A DNA stretch of 64,000 nt from Palaemon carinicauda. Taxonomy: Eukaryota > Arthropoda > Malacostraca > Decapoda > Palaemonidae. Shown piece by piece: positions 12,000 through 23,159 of the stretch. Numbering within the stretch: the first letter of the stretch is position 1; each line of letters starts with the position of its first letter. Under the pieces are notes generated by a model, which was not told the DNA's origin, made no database searches, and was given only the letters and a program-made list of their open reading frames with translations. The DNA is taken from the NCBI RefSeq assembly GCF_036898095.1, contig NC_090745.1, positions 78,152,130 through 78,216,129 of the forward strand. The letters run 5' to 3'. Position numbers and translations under genes: made by a program.

Positions 12000-13290
12000 T
12001 TTTCTTTTAACCCACTTGACTACGTATATTAAAAAAATACTTTGTTTTATTTAGAATTAAGATATTGCTAATCTTATTACTTTTTTTTTATCACACTTTA
12101 ATGATTCTAAAATGATTACTCATGTTTGGCTTATTACAAAAATAAAACTAGAAAATCTCAAGGAATTTAGTAATAGATAATTCATTGGAATTTTCAATTG
12201 ATTAAATGTAATATCTATCTTTTCTTTTTCTGTTCAATAAAAATAACTATCAGTAGAGTTGAGCTATCTATTCTCACGTTCTGTACCATTTTATTTCGTT
12301 GATTTTAACTTCGCAACGGTAATAAACGAAACCAATAAGCCCTTCAAAGCTGCACCCTCACATGACTCTTTCTCATTTGCTTTGTAATAAAGTCCATTGT
12401 ATTTTTTCCTTCAGATGTTTTACCTTATTCCTCTCTCATTTCCTTTTCTTGAAATAAAAGAATTCAGTTCTTTACCTTTTGGTTTTTGCTGTTCAAGAAG
12501 GAAACGTTATTTTGTTCTGGCAAAAAATCATTTGAATGATCCCTGATTTGCATAGATTGCCTGGAGTGCCTGGGAAGCTTCCGCCATTTCAGAGATTATA
12601 GCTCGAGATAGAATTTTCTTTCACTTGAATTGTAAATGTTATAACTGCTTTGGTCTTTTTCTCAACTATGATTCTCTTAGTTTTTTTTTTTTTTTTTTTT
12701 TGCTGCTAGTGTAATGTGATATCCATATTTGATATATTACTTCTAGGCACAATTGATGTCTGTCGTATAAATTCTATTAACAGTTGAACGGTTCTCAGGT
12801 TATTGTAAGTGATCAGTAACTTCGAAATCAACACATGTTATTGGTTTTTAGATGGGTTTGCATTCTTTTGCCCAATTTCAACTGTGAAAATCTGGGCATT
12901 AATAGTGTCTCCTCTCGTTATAGTTATGATGAGTTTTCGTTCTGTGATGTTTAGAAAATCTCTGTTTGCAAAAATTATTCTTTTTAGCTTATCATTGTAA
13001 TCAGATAGTGTCTTTAGTGCTAATACGGTGCTTACGGTATACTTTGCCATCTGTGATCAATCAAATCCCCCACCTCACTTGCCCTTCGCCTCCCCGGCAT
13101 ACCGGTACAATTTTATCCGAATATCCCTACATACTTCTCTTAATTAATTACTGATCAATTCCTGGGATATCAATGACATATTTAACGTATTTTAGATATA
13201 TTTAGAACAGAGCAAACCATCAACACAAATGGAGACTTCATTAGAAAATTAGCCACTTCTGATTGTTAATAAAAAAAATAGATTATAAAT
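12000..13290. other. AT-rich region, no gene recognised
   Basis: Includes a 22-base T run at 12,680-12,701. No coding or RNA feature supported. Confidence 0.4.

Positions 13291-13292
<2 letters not shown>

Positions 13293-13379
<87 letters not shown>
13293..13379. repeat. (CT)n microsatellite
   Basis: About 43 CT units, flanked by AT-rich unique sequence. Confidence 0.95.
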
Positions 13380-13383
<4 letters not shown>

Positions 13384-13502
13384 GTAAAAATAACTAAAGT
13401 GTCGTAGGAAAATATTAAGACCGTTGAAAGAACCGCAATATACAGTATAAACCTGAGTATCAGAGGTGATCTGAACGGGCTTTAATGGTTTTTACATACA
13501 CA

Positions 13503-13503
13503 C

Positions 13504-13568
<65 letters not shown>

Positions 13569-13673
13569 CACATATAGGTATATATATGTGTGCGTGTGTG
13601 TCTGAGTGTATTCCTGAATACATATATGTATATATGCATTTATAGATATATAAGTATATACACATTTATGTAA

Positions 13674-13772
<99 letters not shown>

Positions 13773-13780
13773 GATAGATA
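13503..13780. repeat. (TA)n tracts ending in (GATA)n
   Basis: Two (TA)n tracts (13,503-13,560 and 13,673-13,743) flank a mixed TG/TA segment. The second passes into GATA repeats at 13,743-13,780. Confidence 0.9.
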
Positions 13781-15060
13781 AGTATATTGATTTACGTTTG
13801 TGTACCAATTGCAGCTGACGTAATCCTAGTATTTGCATGATGATGCAAGACGTATAATCCAACGGCTTATTATAAGTGTTCTTTATGAATTGAATAATTC
13901 AACCATATGGGTGAAAATTGTGTGAATATTTTTACCCTTTATCACTATACTTTTGTGGATTTTACTTTCCATAGATACGCGTACTCTTTGTCGTAATGAA
14001 TTCTACTAAATTGTTTTGTCACCTGTCGTCATCATGCTGCAGTCGAGAGAGGAGATAGGCCGACAGTGCCAGCATCAGTGATCCTTCGTGTGAATATTCC
14101 CAGATGGCTGATAGATTGCATGCCTGAATCTAGTGTCGTCAGATTACCAACAAAATCATACGATCAGTTGGCTCTGCTCTCTTTCTCTTTGGTCTGACAA
14201 TAACTCCATGATTTAGATGATGGAAGCAGATTATCGTTTCGTACATGAAGCCTTTAAAACAGAGCACTGGAAATATTGTACTCCAATCGCTTTAAATGTT
14301 TTGTGCCGTAATTTTATATAATATAGTAGTCCGTGATTTTAATGCAATCATACACTTAGAATATTAGGATTCCATGTGATTTAATGCAACTCATCTTCCC
14401 CCGTTGTAAATTATTAATGGCATTAATAAATTAGAATTGCGGAAAAGTATTCTGATAGAATCTCACTGCTACTTTGTCGAAGGAAAATTTCTGTAAAATA
14501 TCACGATTAAATCGATATAAAAATAATGCAAATTACGCATTTAAGAAAAAAAATATAAACGCAATTTAAATTTTCGCTTTATTCTATGTGATATACTATT
14601 TACCTATGTACACAATATATTCTTTTTTTATGTACAAAATCTATGTTTGGGGGGAGCCTGCATTTTTAATTAAAGTATTATTAGAATTACATTGGGTCTT
14701 ATGGACATTTTTCATTTCCTGTTGTTGTGTATGTGTTTAGCTCTGTGCAAATGATTATAAGTTTATGAATTTTACCGTACCATATGCGTATCAACCCAAT
14801 AATTAGGCGTATTTGATATGGGATACATTACTTTAATCTAAATTCACTGGTTCAAAGACACTTTTGTGGACGTGGAGGGCATGCGATCTTATGGCGCCTT
14901 GTTGAACGTGACAGGACAGTCTCTTGGACAAACACATGGTGGTCATTCCTATGTAAGGTCCAGAGGATCCTGGAACTGGGCATAAGTAGGAATAGACCAC
15001 GTTGGTATAATGACATTTTTTAGCAAAATGGTAAAAATTTCTTTTATAAAAAAATGCTTG
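13781..15060. other. AT-rich region, no gene recognised
   Basis: No open frame of note and no recognised repeat. Confidence 0.4.
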
Positions 15061-15069
15061 ATTATGTTC

Positions 15070-15411
15070 GTATAATTACAAGTATAACAAATAATAGTTT
15101 CTTGAAATTGAATATTTATAAAAAAAAATAGAATACGTATTATGGTGAAATGAGAAGAAAATTCGAAAATAATTATTAAAATTTATGTAATACTATTTAT
15201 GTAATTACACATATACAAAATAAATGATGCTTGAAATAGAATACTAATGCATATGAACAATACAAAATTAAAATTTTGCTTATCAAAAGTAAATAAAAGT
15301 AATTAAAAATACCCTAAAAATTAATAAAAGTAATAGAGAACCTAAAATATTATACATAAAATGGTAAAACAAAAAAAAACATTAAATTAAAAGTAATAGT
15401 TATAATTTATG

Positions 15412-15459
<48 letters not shown>

Positions 15460-15585
15460 CAAATATACAAAATAAATTATTATTAAAATAGGATAAACAA
15501 TAATAAGAATGAAAATTAAATGAGGATTGTAATTATTAAAAGTAAATAAGAGTATTTAAGAATACCTGAAATCGAACGCATAACT
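15070..15585. repeat. Three degenerate direct repeats in an AT-rich block
   Basis: Related segments start near 15,075 (AATTACAAGTATAACAAATA), 15,203 (AATTACACATATACAAAATA) and 15,456 (AATTACAAATATACAAAATA). The last two continue into matching 'aaaagtaaataa...aatacc' downstream blocks. A (TA)n tract at 15,419-15,455 lies inside the third. Confidence 0.5.
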
Positions 15586-15916
15586 TGAAAAAAAAAAAAG
15601 TAATTCAAAGGTAAATAATATTTACAATTTAAAAAGAACCCTGATTATGTGCTATATTACAGAGGTAATCTTCCATTGAACTATTTGGGTAATTGGTAAC
15701 AACTTGTAATATTCTTTCATCTCTTACTAATTTGGTATTTTTCTTCTTAGGGCTTGCCCCTTCAGTAAGTTAGGATATCGTTGTTTTGAAGATTTATTAT
15801 TTTCTTCTGACATAATCGAGAACATTATATAGATTTGAATGAGATTTAACTAAGACAATCATTCTTTTTTTTTACCAAATTAATCGTTAAGTTATTGTTA
15901 TTTGCATAAAAGGGTT

Positions 15917-16060
15917 ATTAGCCCAAAATGTCTTTAGCCAAAAGTGTATTTAGACCAATTTGTCATTAGGCCACAGCATCTTTAGACCAAAGTGCTTTTA
16001 GACAAAAGTTTCTCAAAGAGCAAGGTGGTTTAGAACAAAGTGTTTTAGACGAAAAGTCCT
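15917..16060. repeat. Degenerate 16-bp minisatellite, about nine units
   Basis: Units resembling TTTAGACCAAAGTGCT recur at an exact 16-base step: 15,917, 15,933, 15,949, 15,965, 15,981, 15,997, 16,013, 16,029 and 16,045. Two units are highly diverged, yet spacing is kept. Sixteen is not a multiple of three, so this is not a peptide repeat. Confidence 0.7.
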
Positions 16061-16099
16061 AGATACATTTGTTATTTACTCATGCGCAGGGGTATGAGA

Positions 16100-16930
16100 G
16101 CAATGAAATTTAAGAGGTAACCCTTTGAGATAGAATTTGATAAGCCAAAAGGCCTCGCTTGCATTGCCTTCCTGATATCTCAAAGTAAAAACATTGCGGT
16201 GGCACTTAGAATTTGTCATATATTGGAATATTGACATATTTAATTTTCCATTTCATGTTTGCGAGACTTTTGAGGACAAATATTACGTAATTTATTTTTT
16301 TTTACGTTATTATAAATTTCTCTCTTGGTTGAAAAGCGTGGCAGAAAAAGAGGTTACAAAAAAGATAATATCCTCTCGCATAGTTTACCCTTTATATGAA
16401 TCATGTCTTCTATCTTATGTTTATTTCAGCTGTTTTACTATGCATATAATATGAGAAATGACTCGTTTAATATTTTATTTTTTTCTGTTAAGAAATGCGT
16501 TCTGTTTCTCAATCGATGATGTTAAAGCGGTTTTAATATTTTTATTTTAGACATTGTATTTTTGTCCAAAACTTCTAGGTTTTTTATGTGTTGACGAAAT
16601 TGGTATACTTTCTTTCCTTCCATGTAATTAGTTATCTTAATACTGATTTTTTTTTCTTGCATCCTTGTCTGTTCAAGGAAGTTTTTTCTTTCTTTCCCTC
16701 AATGGCTAAGATTTTATCTATTAACTACAAGATTGGGCATAAGACTGATAGATTCCTGCTTCTGATTAGATTTTTTTTTTAAATATTTGTTTCTATCTTT
16801 ATTTATTTCATTTATCAAAATACAGACTCATATATAATCTCTCTAAACATTGTCTTTTGGAAATGTTCGTGGTTTCATACTTTTCCTGCTTTCTTGAATA
16901 AAGTAATTTTCAATATTTGATAACCTAACA
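16100..16930. other. AT-rich region, no gene recognised
   Basis: Short open frames (up to 86 codons) with no recognisable motif. Confidence 0.4.

Positions 16931-17005
<75 letters not shown>
16931..17005. repeat. (CT)n microsatellite
   Basis: Pure CT dinucleotides ending in CCCTG. Confidence 0.95.
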
Positions 17006-17008
<3 letters not shown>

Positions 17009-17089
17009 GATAAATATTCTTACATCCGAATATGTTGTGTCACTACCTTAAAGTAGGATTCCAAAAACTAGAAAGTAATAAAAAACCTT

Positions 17090-18412
17090 GATTGTGCTGA
17101 GGAAGTTCGTATGATTGACCTTGATTTTACTGCTCCCTTTGAACGTGTTAATCATGAGCCCCTTGTTTTCAAACTCAAGCTGTTTGGGAGTGGTTGGGTT
17201 GTTTCTTTGCATCATTATTGAATTTTTAAAGAATAGATCGCAAAGAGTAGTTGTTGAGGGCTCCATAGTAAGTATAGGAATGGGATATCTGGTGTTCCTC
17301 AGGGTAGTGTTCTTGGCCCATTACTTTCAATACTATATACACATGACATGCGGTTTGGCCTAGAAAACAATCTTGTTGCTTATGGAGATGATGCTACTCT
17401 CTATGCATTAATTCCATCTCCTGAATGCAGATCTGGGTTTGCTGAATCCCTTAATAGAGATCTAGCTAAAATTGGTGCATGGTGCAAATTATGGGGTATG
17501 AAGTTGAATCTTAACAAAACTCAAAGTATGATTGTAAGTAGGTAAAAAACAGTGGCTCCTCAACATCCGGATCTCAGCATTCATAATGTTTCTTTAACTT
17601 TGTATGACTCTTTTAAAAGTTTAGGTGTGATACTCGACAGCAAATTTACTTTTGAGAAACACATTAGGTATGTGTCTTCTTCGATTGCACGAAAAAAAAT
17701 TGCTTATTAAGAAAGTCTTTTAACATTTTCGGTAATCAATCTATTCTGAAGAAGTGTTTTAATTCTTTCATTTTACATTGTTTAGGATATTGTTCTCCTT
17801 ACGGGTCCTCAGCTGCTGAGTCTCATCTTAATTTGTTGGACTGGAACTTACGGTCTATTAAATTTGTTATTCCTAATCTAGATATTGATCTCTGGGTCCG
17901 TCGCTCAATTAGTTCATTATGCATGTTTCATAAGATTTTTTTTTATAATGCTGACCATCCTTTACATTCAGATATTTCTGGACAATCCATCCTGTTCGTA
18001 ACACTAGGCATGCAGTAAATTCTAATAGTCAGGCCTTCTCCATCTTGAGGTTCAATACAACACATTATTCTAGAAGTTTCATTCCAGCTATGACCAAGTT
18101 CTGGAATGCTCTTCCTAATCGGGTAGTTGAATCAGTGGAACTTCAAAAGTTCAGAATTGCAGGAAATGATTTCATGTTGAACAGGCTGATAAAAGTCTTT
18201 TTATAGTTTACATTTGAAATTATCTGTTTTAATATTGTTATTTTTCTGAATTATTTTATTTTAATTATTCTTTACTTCTTGTATCGTGTATTTATTTCCT
18301 TATTTCCTTTCCTCACTGGGCTATTTTTCCCTGTTGGAGCCCTTTGGCTTATAGTATCTTGCTTTTCCAACTAGTGTTGTAGCTTAGCTTGTAATAATGA
18401 TAATAATATACA
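17090..18412 (+). mobile_element. LINE copy 2, 5'-truncated, same family as the element at 1-2526
   Basis: The copy starts inside RT motif A (DLDFTAPFERVN). It continues with GISGVPQGSVLGPLLSILYT (motif B) and AYGDDAT (motif C) at about 17,378, the KLNLNKTQSMIV segment, a thumb/C-terminal region with many stops, and a C-terminal part near 18,040-18,200 (FIPAMTKFWNALPNRVVES). The 3' UTR ends with TTTTCCAACTAGTGTTGTAG, followed by a TAATAATGATAATAATA tail at about 18,390-18,410. Alignment with copy 1 covers all of its RT. Frameshifts lie at about 17,200-17,280 and 17,690, with a stop at 17,543. It is inactive. Confidence 0.88.
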
Positions 18413-19200
18413 AGAATATCAGACCCACTACTTTAATTTGGGTAGCAACCTAAGGTTCCTAGGCTTATTGGCTTGTTGACTGTTTGTTTATTGATGAACA
18501 TCCACATGTTAATTAACAAAAACTAAGTTTGATCAATAGCGAAGTTTCAGATATCAATTCTGTTATAAATACATGGATTTGTTTATTTTTTCTTTTTTTT
18601 TTCTTAGTCAGAGACAAACGTGGGATGTTACTTTTTACTATAATCTGAGTGTGTTTCTTTTTTTTGGAAGAAGAATGGCAGGCATTTGATTTCAAAATGT
18701 TAAATTCAGAGCAGAGGAGTCCTTAGAAATTACATCTGACAATGTGACCTTCTGGTCAGCGTAGGGTATTATTCCATTTTTTATTTCTCTAATCAAATCA
18801 TAAAAAAAGAATAGATAAATGATTGCGCAAAACTTTTCTTTTTTATACAGTATATGCAATATACTGTCAGGGATTTATTCGCAGACGGGAAACATTTTGG
18901 ACGGAAAAAAAAAGAAGAGAAATTGATTTAATTTCCGATAGATTTTGGTATATATTATGAGGGTCAAATAAAAGAGCAGTATACTCTTTAAAGTAAATTT
19001 TAACTTAATTCAATGAGTTTGGTATACGAATTACCACCGTATAAAACATACCACTGAGTATTGAAAGAATTCAATAAGGATTCGAAACTCAACTCATAGA
19101 AAGCCAGACTTTTCAAATTTTTCGACGATGTGCGGTTTGAGAAAAGGCGAATTCTGTTTTAGCCTTGAACAAATTGATTTAATACCTTCCCTTTTCCGCC

Positions 19201-19202
<2 letters not shown>
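18413..19202. other. AT-rich region, no gene recognised
   Basis: No supported feature. Confidence 0.4.

Positions 19203-19283
<81 letters not shown>
19203..19283. repeat. (CT)n microsatellite
   Basis: Pure CT dinucleotides followed by a short T run. Confidence 0.95.
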
Positions 19284-19289
<6 letters not shown>

Positions 19290-19839
19290 GATAGGAGAGC
19301 AAGTGGGGAATAAATAGGTCGGAGTCTATTCCGTTTCTGAGATGAATCTTAAATAATTTTTTCGAGGTTAAAAACAATTGATGTACTCAAGAAAGTAAAT
19401 TCAAAAGGTATATAATTAATAATTTTTCTCACCTTTGATAGACATTATTAACCGTCATTTCTTATAAAAATAATTACAGGAGGAGTACGGAATGGCACCA
19501 TTATAATATTGATGTTAATAAATTTTTGCAAGAATAATCTTTTACTGCGAACCATTAAATGACGAGTAACCCAGCCATTTATTGCCGGTTTGGAAACTGA
19601 TTAAATATAGGATTGTTGCCTGGTCTGGCCAACCGAGTATGAAAACCGTGGCAAGAACTAAATAATGAATCCTGAGTCAACAATGGAAAGGGATAGTGCT
19701 AAGGTGTACCCCGCTAGCCACACGCCGTAGTATTCCCTGGCAGCAGTAAAAAATATGCAGAAGGTACCGTATAATTCACGACTTGCTGCGGCTAAAACAA
19801 GTAAGGAAGGAGTGAGGATGGAAAAAAAAAAAAAAAGTT

Positions 19840-20985
19840 GAGTATTGAAATGTTGGTAGCCCCACAGGAAAGGGAAGAGAGTTCGTAGATGTCATGCACA
19901 GAAGAAACACTATGGAAGGGGAAAAGGGCAAGGAAGCTTCAGAAAGGAAGTTTACTACACTGGGGAAGATACAAAGATAAATTGGGTAGGAATTATTCCC
20001 CATCCAGATTTGTAGGAGAATGTCCAGATGTCCACTGTATCAATGATAGACTCGTGGATTTAAAGTTGGTGAAAAAAGAGAGTAAAGTATATCATCGTTG
20101 CATACAGCCCTCAACAAGGACGTAGTGAAGAGGAGAAGGGGAATTCAATGGGAAATTATAAGGATAAATAGAAAGTGTTCCGAGAATGAACTGTTATTGT
20201 CATCTCAGGACATAAGTGCCTACATAGGTGAGAGTTCTGATGGTTTTTAAGGAATACATGAAGGGAGACGTTTTGGAAAAAGAAACCAAGAAAGCGAAAG
20301 ATGATTAGAATTAGCATAAGCTACTAATCTGGTAGTCTTGAATACACAGTTTGAGAAAAGGAGAAGTCATCTGGTAATATATGAAATTGGACGAAATTAA
20401 AATCAAGTTCATTATGTTATGCTTAGGAAGGAAGACAAAATATTTTTTTTATGGACTATAAGGTTATTCAAAATGAGTCTGTTGTAACTCAACATAAACT
20501 GATAATGACAGATTGTAGGTTGAAAGCTATAAGGAACAGAAAAGCCACAGCCAGGTATAGGAGGATCAAAACTTCTAAACTAAAAGGGGAGAGGAGGGCA
20601 AGAATGTTCAGATGTAAAGTGAAAAGAGCCAGAGAAGAAAAATTTGTGGATGGAACATCAGAATCACCTGAAGGTGTATGGGATATTATGGAAGAGATTG
20701 TGGTGTCAAAAGCAGCAGTTTGTGATAGGACAAGTGGTAAACAGCAACAGGTTAAAGAAACATGGTGGTGGAATCAAGAAGTTTAAACAGCTGTGAAGGA
20801 ATAGAGTATAGCCAGAAGAAGGTGAGAAGATAAAAACTACCATATGGAAACAAACAAAATGGTGGCAATTGCAAAAGGAGAACAAAAGGAGAGAGTGGTA
20901 TGTGATGATGGGAACACCGGAAGGAGACTCACCAAAACAACGACCTCATATAATTGGGCTAATGATGCTGTAAAGAAGTTCGACG
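19840..20985 (+). pseudogene. RTE-type LINE endonuclease and EN-RT linker, decayed
   Basis: The frame beginning near 19,843 reads NVGSPTGKGREFVDVMHRRN, the start of an RTE endonuclease. WKGKRARKL then follows after a small deletion. NDRLVDLKLVKKES continues in one frame, and YIIVAYSPQQGRSEEE (about 20,090-20,137, equivalent to the AYAPQ.G motif) in the next. The clearest open piece, 20,451-20,786, holds the linker: TQHKLIMTDCRLKA, RRIKTSKLKG and WWWNQEV. IANKMVAIAKGEQKE-type sequence follows at 20,850-20,900. The RT itself is absent. Several frameshifts mark it as dead. It may be the front of the family whose rear end lies at 9790-10,257, but this is unproven. Confidence 0.75.
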
Positions 20986-21699
20986 GGTGATATTCAGAAA
21001 TCTGATTTTTTTTTATTGCAGCAATTGGGGTAATTTGTTTGACTATATTACTTTTAGATTTATACAGTTATTGAAAATCGAGGAATCATATACGAATTAC
21101 GTTCTTTGTTTTAGCAGTATTTTGAGATCACCAATTCTGGAATACAGCAATATGTTTGATTTTACAGTACATACATGAAGTTATCAGTTTAAAAGCCCAA
21201 CATATAACAATTTCTTGATGCTAAGTGTTTTCTTAAATTCAGATGGAAAGTATGTTTTCCAAACAATCTATTGAATTATTTTTTAAATGTTAAAATGGTG
21301 CAATTAATAGTAATGTTTTATTTGTATCATAATTATTGTAACAGTTATTCAAGATTAATAAACCTTTAATGCAAACAGGTGTGCTCCTTTCCCATCTCTA
21401 CACATTTATCAATAGAAATGCATTTCCAAGCTGTCATATTTTAAATAGGCTAAATTACACAGGCAGGTTTAGTGAAAAAGGTATTTTACCTTACCCTTAC
21501 TTGAGGGGTGTGTAAATTTATATTTAGGTACATAAGAGCCATCACATTGGTTCACAGCTGACGTATATCCATGTATGTGAAGTTACCATAAAACCAAGAT
21601 GATAAAGGAAAAACTGGAAATTCCCCTATAGAAATAACCTGCGCACCAGAACCTGATCAGCGACACCTATTTCCAATGAACTCAAAAAAATGCCAGTTA
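20986..21699. other. AT-rich region, no gene recognised
   Basis: No supported feature. Confidence 0.4.
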
Positions 21700-21918
21700 A
21701 AACACCCTACAGTATTTAAAGGTTAAAATTGTCTGGTTTCAGTTCCAGATTCATCAGAATAGATACTCACTAGAACGTCAGCCGGGCTCAATCCCAGCAG
21801 TGGCCTCCCCAGTACCCAGTATACAACTTGAACACACGATCCCTGGCTGGAATTGAATTGCCGCAGTGCGAGTGCTAGGCAAACACGTTAACATTATACT
21901 AGCCAGGAGGCTAATACA
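21700..21918 (-). mobile_element. tRNA-derived SINE-like element
   Basis: Read on the minus strand from 21,915, TGGCTAGTATAATGTTAACG fits a tRNA-like A box. A GCACTCGCACTGCGGC segment then leads to GGCAATTCAATTCC, a degraded B box (consensus GGTTCGANNCC). Spacing between the boxes is about 35-40 bases, as in a tRNA head. The tail boundary is not clear. Confidence 0.55.
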
Positions 21919-22220
21919 TAAATACATATTTCTGGAGGGTTTGAGCTATGTTATTGGTTTACTATGATTCATCTTATAATTTTCCATATATTTGTATTAT
22001 TTCCTATTTATCAGTAGGCTACCTATATAAGGCTGGTACTTAAGTTTTGCTTGTTTATTTATTTTCTCATAAGCAAAGTATCCGCTTCCTTTACATAAAA
22101 CAACATGTTGATATAAAATTCACTATATATATGCAATATTTATTATTGCTATTATACGCCTGGCAGCGCATATTGATGCTAAAATATTGCTAATCCTAAT
22201 ATAGTCAGTATATCTGAGAA

Positions 22221-22930
22221 ATGACCCACCACAAATTGCACTGTTTGTGTGTGATATACCAAATTATATGTAATTTTGTCAGCTTTAATTTAGAAAAAAG
22301 TACACAAGATTGGTAGGGGCAAAAAGAAGTTATTCAAGATGGTGTTCCGACACTTGCATCTTCTCCATGGAAATCCATTTACTCCAAAATTTTAAGAATC
22401 AAACCTTAGAAATTACTGTCAGTTTATACATTGTGACTGAATCATGGATTAATGATATAGTTATCACATTAATGTGATCATTTGATAAGAATTTGGTTCA
22501 AAATTCAAAATGGCCGCCACTAGATTACAGCAAAATAGTCGGTGATAATATTGCTATGTAATTGTCCAGTATATAAAAAAATGACCCACCATACTGAACG
22601 TGTGACATACCAAATTTTAGGTAATTTTGTCAGCTTTCATCTTAAAATAAGTTATACATAGAAAAGAGGTCACATTAAGTTGGTAAAAATGGAGGCCAGG
22701 CATATTAAGCATCGCCAAAAAATCTACCCAGAATTGTGAAGACTCAGATCCTGGAAAGAATAATAATTTTGATTATACTGAATGTATGTGGGATATATTA
22801 TTAACTCTATATTTATCCTAAGATTTTAAATTGAACTGGGTCAAAAATCAAAATTGCCGCCATCAAATTACATCTAAATAGCTATCGTTATTTGATTATT
22901 ATTATTTTTTTTTTTACATTTTTGGTATCT
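22221..22930. repeat. Two direct ~360-bp repeats beside the unknown-family gene
   Basis: ATGACCCACCA starts at 22,221 and again at 22,581. In both, about 30 bases later, comes CATACCAAATT or a variant, then 'gtaattttgtcagcttt'. Each unit ends with a block reading 'caaaattcaaaatggccgcc' or 'aaaaatcaaaattgccgcca'. The opening part of the unit recurs inverted at about 27,700-27,812 on the far side of the gene at 23.2-26.5 kb. Confidence 0.7.
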
Positions 22931-23159
22931 TTTGGTTAGATTTGAGAATCATATATATCCATGTCTATTGATAACTTTAATGCAAAAGCACCTTTTATGT
23001 TGTATAATTTCATTTGGACGATAAAGTTATATAAGGCTATCAATTTAATTGCAGAGCTAAATATATATTCATATAAATACTTGTACATCCTCTTCTTATA
23101 TCCATTACACTATTGGCATAAAAGAAAATCGAGTATCATAATACCATTTGATTAGTCAC

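Noticed and set aside
19128..19377. Open frames of Ser-Leu or Glu-Arg repeats
   Set aside because: Translations of (CT)n/(GA)n microsatellites; similarly at 28.6, 31.9, 32.4, 43.5 and 44.3 kb.
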